This document shows, piece after piece, positions 6,262 to 10,788 of a DNA stretch of 10,788 nt. The stretch is from assembly GCA_007119095.1 (NCBI GenBank), contig SKQI01000132.1, forward strand, positions 1-10,788, given 5' to 3'. Origin of the DNA: Wenzhouxiangella sp. Its GTDB lineage: Bacteria; Pseudomonadota; Gammaproteobacteria; Xanthomonadales; Wenzhouxiangellaceae. The position numbers were made by a program, and so were the translations under genes. Positions within the stretch are counted from its first letter, which is position 1. Every line of letters begins with the position of its first letter. The notes under the pieces are model-generated. The model saw nothing but the letters and a program-made list of their open reading frames with translations, made no database searches and was not told where the DNA came from.

Positions 6262-7590
6262 TCACGAGGATAACTCTCGGGTCAACCTGGCGCGTTCTTC
6301 ACGCAGCCTGCCATCGGTTTCACAAAGCGACTCGATTTTACGACAGGCGTGCAGCACCGTCGTATGGTCCCGGCCGCCGAAGGCATTGCCGATTTCCGGC
6401 AGCGAATGCTCGGTCAGCGTCTTGGCCAGAAACATGGCCATCTGACGCGGGCGGGCAATGGAACGCGTCCGGCGTTTCGACAGCAGATCGGCGACCCGAA
6501 GCTGATAAAAGTCGGCGACGGTTTTCTGGATGTTCTCAATCGTAATCATCCGGTCGTGCACGGCCAGCACGTCACGCAGAATCTCTTGCGTGTAGTCCAG
6601 GTCGATCGGGCGTCCGGAGAACCGCGCATTGGCGATCAGCGAATTCAATGCGCCTTCCAGGTCACGGACGTTGGAACGCATGCGCTTGGCAATCAGGAAG
6701 GCAACCGAGTCTTCCAGTTCCAGATCCCGCTCCAACGCCTTCTTCTGCAAAATGGCTACCCGGGTTTCGAAATCGGGTGGCTCGATCGACACGGTCAGTC
6801 CCCAGCCAAAGCGCGAACGCAGGCGTGCCTCAATGCCGTCCACTTCCTTCGGGTACCGGTCGCAGGTCAGGATGATCTGCTGGCGCGACTCCAGTAGCGT
6901 GTTGAAGGTGTGGAAGAACTCCTCCTGCGAACGATCCTTGCCGGCAAAAAACTGGATATCGTCAATCAGCAAGGTGTCTACCGACCGATAACGTCGCTTG
7001 AACGCATCAATACTGTCGCGACGCAGCGCCTGAATCATTTCGCTGACAAATTTCTCCGAGTGCAGGTACAGCACCCGGGCTTCGGGGTTGTCCGCAGCAA
7101 TCTGGTGACCCGCCGCGTGCAGGAGGTGCGTCTTGCCCAAACCGGTGCTGCCGTACAGCAGCAGCGGGTTGTAGACCGTGCCGGGATTCTTGGCCACCTG
7201 ACTGGCGGCAGCGAAAGCCAGCTCGTTGGAATTGCCGAGCACAAAATTCTCGAACCGATAGCGCTCGTCCAGACCGGCCGTGTTTTTGCCGCGAGGCTGG
7301 ATGGAGGGATTTCGCCTGACCGGCTGAGCGCCGACCTCGACCGTGATCGCATCGCGATCAAATCCGTCGCCAGCATAAAAGTCGCGAATCATGCCCAGGT
7401 AGTTGCTGCTGACCTGGTCCCGAACGAAATCGTTGGGCGCGCACAGGCGCAGCGCACCATCGCTGCCGAGGATCGGGTGCAGTGGCCGGATCCAGGTGTT
7501 GATTTCTTCGAGAGGAACGTGACGTTCCAGCCGGTCGATGCATTTCAACCAACTGGCGAGCGCTTCCTCTGCGAACTCAGGCTGATTCAT
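6262..7590 (-). CDS. dnaA: Chromosomal replication initiator protein DnaA
   Basis: DnaA is the AAA+ initiator that binds DnaA boxes, melts oriC and recruits DnaB. The 442-residue protein is shorter than that of E. coli (467), mostly because the domain II linker (about 88-108) is short. Domain I (1-80) has the TWIRPLHP and LCAPNDFVRDQV segments. Domain III contains Walker A GSTGLGKT (147-154), Walker B LLIDD (207-211), the arginine-finger region around ARLRSRFGWG (255-264) and the sensor II segment RSNVRDLEGAL. Domain IV ends with the box-recognition motif FGGRDHTTVLHACRKIE (404-420). The ATG is certain because an in-frame TAA lies only five codons upstream. The ribosome site is weak (GAG, 6 bases before ATG). 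A DnaA box (7622-7630) just upstream overlaps a possible -10, suggesting autoregulation. All core motifs are present. Confidence 0.99.
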   Translation of the reverse strand: MNQPEFAEEALASWLKCIDRLERHVPLEEINTWIRPLHPILGSDGALRLCAPNDFVRDQVSSNYLGMIRDFYAGDGFDRDAITVEVGAQPVRRNPSIQPRGKNTAGLDERYRFENFVLGNSNELAFAAASQVAKNPGTVYNPLLLYGSTGLGKTHLLHAAGHQIAADNPEARVLYLHSEKFVSEMIQALRRDSIDAFKRRYRSVDTLLIDDIQFFAGKDRSQEEFFHTFNTLLESRQQIILTCDRYPKEVDGIEARLRSRFGWGLTVSIEPPDFETRVAILQKKALERDLELEDSVAFLIAKRMRSNVRDLEGALNSLIANARFSGRPIDLDYTQEILRDVLAVHDRMITIENIQKTVADFYQLRVADLLSKRRTRSIARPRQMAMFLAKTLTEHSLPEIGNAFGGRDHTTVLHACRKIESLCETDGRLREERARLTRELSS

Positions 7591-7621
7591 AGGGCGCTCA
7601 GTTTAGGGAACCTCGCCATAA

Positions 7622-7630
7622 TTATCCACA
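7622..7630 (+). promoter_or_regulatory. DnaA box upstream of dnaA, overlapping a possible -10
   Basis: TTATCCACA is an exact consensus DnaA box 32 bases upstream of the dnaA ATG. The minus-strand reading of 7621-7626 is GATAAT, five of six to a -10 hexamer, although no good -35 is seen at 16-18 bases. DnaA bound here would be expected to repress dnaA transcription, as known in other gammaproteobacteria. Confidence 0.7.
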
Positions 7631-7713
7631 GCCTTGACCGGAATCTGTTGAACACACCCGGACATTCCTGATCTCGCCCCGCAATCGGTCTCTAAACGCG
7701 GAAGGGAGGCCAC

Positions 7714-7722
7714 TGTGGATTG
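7714..7722 (-). promoter_or_regulatory. Weak DnaA box upstream of dnaA
   Basis: On the minus strand this is CAATCCACA, 7 of 9 matches to TTATCCACA. It could be a secondary site 92 bp from the perfect box; chance occurrence is possible. Confidence 0.3.
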
Positions 7723-7814
7723 CTGTGCCGGACCCGTCTCGCCAACAGGTAAGCAATAAAAAAGCCACTTCAGACTTAATTGCAACCGCGATTGTTGTCG
7801 TGAAAATGGATCAA

Positions 7815-7844
7815 ATCCGGGCCCCCCCGGATACTTCCGGATAC
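7815..7844. repeat. GC-rich hairpin plus tandem CCGGATAC
   Basis: ATCCGGG (7815-7821) and CCCGGAT (7826-7832) form a perfect 7-bp inverted repeat around CCCC, inside a run of seven C. CCGGATAC occurs at 7827-7834 and again at 7837-7844, a 10-bp tandem step. The element therefore holds three CCGGAT units, one inverted and two direct. It might be an operator or a structural element of the origin; as a terminator it lacks a clear T-run on the plus strand and has only a broken one on the minus strand. Confidence 0.45.
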
Positions 7845-7964
7845 AAATCTTGCGGGCAGCCCCCAGCCTCAAGCCTGCTGGCACAGGCCTTGTCGGCTAC
7901 CCCGACGGCGGTTTTTCCGGCCGCAAATCAATCTACCGAATCAATAATTGTTTGCAATCGGCAC

Positions 7965-7993
7965 TTGAGTCGGGCGCCTTGTTCAAATAGGAT
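7965..7993 (+). promoter_or_regulatory. Candidate promoter of the DUF3450-TtpC-ExbB operon
   Basis: TTGAGT (7965-7970) and TAGGAT (7988-7993) are separated by 17 bases, each four of six matches to the sigma-70 hexamers. It would start transcription about 38 bases upstream of the first operon gene. No convincing Fur box is seen around it. Moderate to weak prediction. Confidence 0.35.
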
Positions 7994-8037
7994 GCTCTTT
8001 TTCAACCGTTCGACACATTGTTTCGGGAATTAACTTT

Positions 8038-8820
8038 ATGAAACGACAGACACTCGGCTTGGGCATTTGCCTGATCGCTGGCATCGGCATTCTCACCCTG
8101 GGAATTCATAGTCACGCTCAGGAGGTAGAACCGGTTATTGATACCAGTCGGGCAGTGGTGCAGGACACCAGCCGCTCGCAGGGTCGGATTGATGAACTGG
8201 ATTCGCGCACCCAGACGCTGCTCAGTGATTACCGCGCCAACCTCAAGCAGCTTGAGCAGCTCAACCGCTACAACGCTTCCCAGCAGCGCCAGGTTGATGC
8301 ACAGCGCCGCGAAATCGAATCGCTGGAGCGCGACATCAACAATATCGCCAGCCTCCAGCGCGCCGTTCAACCGCTGATGGAGGATATGGTCGAAGCACTG
8401 GCCGAGCTGGTCGAAGCGGATGTTCCGCTGTTGCTTGACGAGCGTCGCGAACGTGTCGAACGTCTGCGGGCGCTGATGGATGACCCCAGCCGGTCGCCGG
8501 CACAGCGCTATCGCCTGGTGATCGAGGCCTACCAGATCGAAAACGAATACGGTCGCACCATCGAGGCCTACCGCGACAACATCGAGGTTGATGGCCGCCT
8601 GTATGAAAATGTCGACTTCCTCCGTATCGGACGCCTGGCGCTGATTTTCCGCACTGATGATGACCAGGTGCTGAAGCGCTATGACGTGGAAAGCCGTCGC
8701 TGGGTTGACCTCGACAAGTCTTTCCTGCCGGACGTGAAGATGGCTTCGCGGATTGCTCGCGAGCAGATTCCGCCTGACCTGATGTTCGTTCCGGTCACCG
8801 CTCCCCAGCCGGCTAATTGA
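8038..8820 (+). CDS. DUF3450 family periplasmic protein of a TonB2-type system
   Basis: This 260-residue protein has a typical Sec signal peptide: MKRQ, a hydrophobic core to about residue 22, and a likely cut after SHA at 27. The mature part is mainly long charged helices predicted as coiled coil (about 35-120; QLEQLNRYNASQQRQVDAQR and similar), followed by a C-terminal domain. The segment FLRIGRLALIFRT, the RRWVDLDK motif and the ending PPDLMFVPV recall DUF3450 proteins. In Vibrio and Shewanella, DUF3450 genes lie directly before ttpC-exbB-exbD-tonB2 clusters, exactly the context here. The molecular role is not established; a periplasmic helper of TonB-dependent uptake is the usual inference. 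It ends 13 bases before the next gene. The ATG at 8038 has only a weak ribosome site (GGGA), but it places the signal peptide correctly. Confidence 0.85.
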   Translation: MKRQTLGLGICLIAGIGILTLGIHSHAQEVEPVIDTSRAVVQDTSRSQGRIDELDSRTQTLLSDYRANLKQLEQLNRYNASQQRQVDAQRREIESLERDINNIASLQRAVQPLMEDMVEALAELVEADVPLLLDERRERVERLRALMDDPSRSPAQRYRLVIEAYQIENEYGRTIEAYRDNIEVDGRLYENVDFLRIGRLALIFRTDDDQVLKRYDVESRRWVDLDKSFLPDVKMASRIAREQIPPDLMFVPVTAPQPAN

Positions 8821-8824
8821 GGTG
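8819..8824 (+). promoter_or_regulatory. Ribosome binding site of the ttpC-like gene
   Basis: GAGGTG lies 9 bases before the ATG at 8834 and overlaps the stop codon of the preceding gene, suggesting coupled translation. The same GAGGTG precedes the next gene (10270-10275). It favours 8834 over the in-frame GTG at 8822, which lies inside the site, and over the ATGs at 8882 and 8888. Confidence 0.6.
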
Positions 8825-8833
8825 GAATTCAAC

Positions 8834-10255
8834 ATGAGCAATCAATCACAACTCAAAAACCGTTCAGCGGGGAATCTCGGCATGTCCATGAAAAAGACGA
8901 TGCTTGGTGGCCTTGCCATCACCATCCTGCTCGCCTGCTTTGGTATCGCCACCCTGGTGCCGAATGCGATGGCAGCCACGCAGCCTGAGACGATCGAAGA
9001 TGTCCTTCGCGCCATGCAGGGCGAGCGTCGCGCTGTCACCCGCGAAAATCAGGAGCGAGAAGATCGATTCCGTCGCGAACAGGCAACCCAGGAGTCCGAA
9101 CTGAACCGCCTTCGTCGCGAAGTCACTGCCGCGGAAGAAGAGGCAAGTCGACTCGAGAACCTGCGCGCCCAGCTGGATCGTGAACTTGAAGAACTGCGCG
9201 CCACATTGTCCGAGCGCCAGGGCGAGTTTGGCGAGCTGTTCGGCGTGGCCCGAGCTGCCGCCGCCGATCTCAATGAAAACCTGGCTGACTCCCTGATCTC
9301 AACCCAGCTGACTGATCGTGGTGAAGCACTGTCACGCATGGCACAGTCCGGCTCCCTGCCGACCATCGAAGAGCTGGAATACCTGTGGTTCACGATGCTT
9401 CAGGAGGCCAGTGAGCAAGGCAAAGTCATTCGTTACGAAGCCCCGGTCATTCGCGGCGACAACCAATCGGTTAATGAGACGGTTGTGCGTATCGGTCCTT
9501 TCACCGCATTTACCGAACGCGGTTTCCTGATTCCGCGTGACGGCACCCTGCGCTACCTGGTCCGCCAGCCGGGCGGTGGTGGCGTTCGCGCTGCCCGCGA
9601 TGTGTTCAACTTCGACGGCTCCGGCGTCACCCGGGGCATGATTGATCCCTCGCTGGGTGCATTGCTTGGCATGGTTGTGGAAACACCGAACCTGCAGGAG
9701 CGTATTGCCCAGGGTCGTGGTATCGGTTATGCGATCATCATCGTCGCCGCATTCGGTATCCTGCTGGCCCTGTTCCGCTGGCTGATGCTGTCCATCACGG
9801 CAATGCGCGTTCGTGCCCAGATGAAGTCTTCGACCCCGTCGAAGGGCAACCCACTCGGACGGATCATGCTGGCCTACGAAGAAAACCGTACCGAAGATCT
9901 CGAAACGCTGCAGATGCGTCTCGATGATGCCGTTCTGCGCGAACTGCCTCGTCTGGAAAGTGGCCTGAACATCGTCAAGGTGCTGGCCGCAATCGCTCCG
10001 CTGATGGGGCTGCTGGGTACCGTTATCGGGATGATTGTTACCTTCCAGGCCATCACCCTGTTTGGTACCGGTGATCCGAAACTGATGGCAGGTGGTATTT
10101 CACAAGCCCTCGTGACCACGGTACTGGGTCTGATCGCGGCCATTCCGCTGTTGCTGCTGCACGCGTTTGCATCAGGCACGGCCCGCCGCCTGGGCCAGGT
10201 GCTTGAACAACAGTCGATCAGTCTGGTGGCAGAGCCGGACACCGATCCTCGCTGA
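8834..10255 (+). CDS. ttpC: TtpC-like MotA/TolQ/ExbB proton channel protein with periplasmic coiled-coil domain
   Basis: This 473-residue inner-membrane protein combines an N-terminal periplasmic part with a C-terminal TolQ/ExbB channel domain, the architecture of Vibrio TtpC in TonB2 systems. A hydrophobic segment (about 24-42) ending in AMA (45-47) looks like a signal peptide or anchor. A charged coiled coil follows (about 55-130), then a globular region (about 170-285). Three membrane segments are visible near 298-320, 380-405 and 425-447. The second carries APLMGLLGTVIGM (388-400), the TolQ/ExbB signature, followed by the conserved LMAGGISQALVTT. It would work with the adjacent ExbB and an expected ExbD to couple the proton gradient to TonB. 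I chose ATG 8834 for its ribosome site. Starting at 8882 (MSMKKT) would give a more standard signal peptide, so the first 16 residues are uncertain. The symbol rests on architecture and gene order. Confidence 0.85.
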   Translation: MSNQSQLKNRSAGNLGMSMKKTMLGGLAITILLACFGIATLVPNAMAATQPETIEDVLRAMQGERRAVTRENQEREDRFRREQATQESELNRLRREVTAAEEEASRLENLRAQLDRELEELRATLSERQGEFGELFGVARAAAADLNENLADSLISTQLTDRGEALSRMAQSGSLPTIEELEYLWFTMLQEASEQGKVIRYEAPVIRGDNQSVNETVVRIGPFTAFTERGFLIPRDGTLRYLVRQPGGGGVRAARDVFNFDGSGVTRGMIDPSLGALLGMVVETPNLQERIAQGRGIGYAIIIVAAFGILLALFRWLMLSITAMRVRAQMKSSTPSKGNPLGRIMLAYEENRTEDLETLQMRLDDAVLRELPRLESGLNIVKVLAAIAPLMGLLGTVIGMIVTFQAITLFGTGDPKLMAGGISQALVTTVLGLIAAIPLLLLHAFASGTARRLGQVLEQQSISLVAEPDTDPR

Positions 10256-10283
10256 TGTATCGCACCACTGAGGTGACAAACTC

Positions 10284-10788
10284 GTGTTAGAACTTCTGAT
10301 ACCAGCTAACGCCATCCAGGTCATCGGCAATTTCTTGAATGCCGGTGGCCCGGTGGTGGTGGCCCTTCTGTGCAGTACGTTCTTGATGTGGCTGCTCATT
10401 ACTGAGCGCGGCCTGTACTTTTTGTTCGCCCATCGCCGCTTGATGGGCGACACCCAAAAAGCCTGGGATAACCGGGAAGACCGTCGCAGTTGGGAGGCCT
10501 ATGCTTATCGAGAGCGATTGATCTCGCAGGTAACGATCGAAAACCAGAAGCACCTCAACGTGATCAGGGCACTGATCCTGATCACGCCGCTACTCGGCTT
10601 GCTGGGTACGGTTACCGGGATGCTCGAGGTTTTCCAGGTCATCGTTGACACCGGCGCATCCAATGCCCGCTTGATGGCGTCCGGCATTTCGCGCGCCACC
10701 ATCCCGACCATGACCGGATTGGCCGTGGCCTTGACCGGTGTCCTGTCGATCAACTACCTGGAAAGAAAAAACACGCGATCCATCGCCA
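10284..10788 (+). CDS. exbB: ExbB family proton channel protein (ExbB2 of a TonB2 system), 3' end outside window
   Basis: This gene starts at GTG (10284-10286) with GAGGTG ending 8 bases upstream and runs off the window after 168 complete codons; typical ExbB2 proteins are about 175-180 residues, so little is missing. The protein has a first membrane segment (about 22-42, GGPVVVALLCSTFLMWLLIT), a short cytoplasmic loop, and a second segment with ITPLLGLLGTVTGM (100-113). A third segment, IPTMTGLAVALTGVLSI (140-156), follows. The core resembles that of the preceding TtpC-like protein. It would form the pentameric proton channel with ExbD and drive TonB. It lies 28 bases after the ttpC-like gene in an apparent operon; exbD and tonB are expected next. 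Confidence 0.9.
   Translation, partial: MLELLIPANAIQVIGNFLNAGGPVVVALLCSTFLMWLLITERGLYFLFAHRRLMGDTQKAWDNREDRRSWEAYAYRERLISQVTIENQKHLNVIRALILITPLLGLLGTVTGMLEVFQVIVDTGASNARLMASGISRATIPTMTGLAVALTGVLSINYLERKNTRSIA

Larger units (their letters stand above)
7591..8037. other. Divergent intergenic region between dnaA and the TonB2-type operon
   Basis: These 447 bp hold no gene I can support. They contain one perfect DnaA box (7622-7630) and a weaker one (CAATCCACA on the minus strand, 7714-7722). There is a GC-rich hairpin with a tandem CCGGATAC copy (7815-7844), AT-richer patches near 7750-7815 and 7921-7960, and a possible rightward promoter (7965-7993). Genes on both sides point away from it, as expected around an origin, so it may be part of oriC or simply a divergent promoter region. 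rpmH and rnpA, usual neighbours of dnaA in many relatives, are not here. Confidence 0.6.

Noticed and set aside
7514..7528. Inverted repeat GGAACGT-G-ACGTTCC within dnaA
   Set aside because: It lies in conserved domain I coding sequence and lacks the central CACGTG of parS; likely coincidence.
7603..7884. Open frame of 93 codons on the minus strand ahead of dnaA
   Set aside because: No recognisable domain, no ribosome site, and not similar to RpmH or another expected origin neighbour.
7933..7956. AT-rich stretch upstream of the TonB2-type operon considered as a Fur box
   Set aside because: Too few matches to GATAATGATAATCATTATC to call, despite the iron-uptake context.
7725..8033. Open frame of about 100 codons on the plus strand upstream of the DUF3450 gene
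   Set aside because: GTG start without a ribosome site, composition unlike a protein, and it covers the promoter, hairpin and AT-rich parts of the intergenic region.
8002..8841. Long minus-strand frame antisense to the DUF3450 gene (279 codons)
   Set aside because: The plus-strand product has a signal peptide, family motifs and operon context; the antisense product has none.

Overview
The window is a chromosomal origin-proximal segment of a fairly GC-rich gammaproteobacterium. The evidence is the replication block dnaA-dnaN-recF-gyrB on the minus strand, the end of a two-subunit-type glycyl-tRNA synthetase gene (glyS) converging on gyrB, consensus DnaA boxes, and two 16-bp parS-like palindromes. 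The order gyrB / (gmhB position) / glyS resembles that next to the origin in Pseudomonas. The TonB2-type cluster on the other side is typical of marine gammaproteobacteria. I cannot fix the genus; a Chromatiales/Wenzhouxiangella/Xanthomonadales-like lineage is only a guess.

Layout. 1-858 (+): last 285 codons of glyS. 858-1331 (+): a 157-codon gene overlapping the glyS stop, which aligns along its whole length with the heptose-bisphosphate phosphatase GmhB but has lost the catalytic aspartates and zinc cysteines. It looks like an intact pseudoenzyme. 1363-3753 (-): gyrB. 3856-4905 (-): recF with a TTG start and two parS-like sites inside it. 4927-6024 (-): dnaN. 6025-6261: intergenic region with AT-rich DNA and two perfect inverted DnaA boxes, the best oriC candidate in the window. 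6262-7590 (-): dnaA. 7591-8037: divergent intergenic region with one perfect DnaA box over a possible dnaA promoter, a GC-rich hairpin and a possible promoter for the rightward operon. 8038-10788 (+): a TonB2-type energy-transduction operon: DUF3450 periplasmic coiled-coil protein, a long TtpC-like ExbB/TolQ protein, and a second short ExbB that runs off the window.

How the parts fit. DnaA, the DnaA boxes and the AT-rich stretch concern replication initiation. DnaN and RecF serve the fork and its repair, GyrB relieves supercoils, and the parS-like sites would load ParB for origin segregation. The rightward genes would use the proton gradient to energise TonB-dependent outer-membrane uptake; ExbD and TonB are expected just outside the window. 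No tRNA, rRNA, CRISPR array, insertion sequence or prophage is visible. The least expected items are the GmhB-like pseudoenzyme, the parS pair inside recF, and the fine structure of the two DnaA-box regions.
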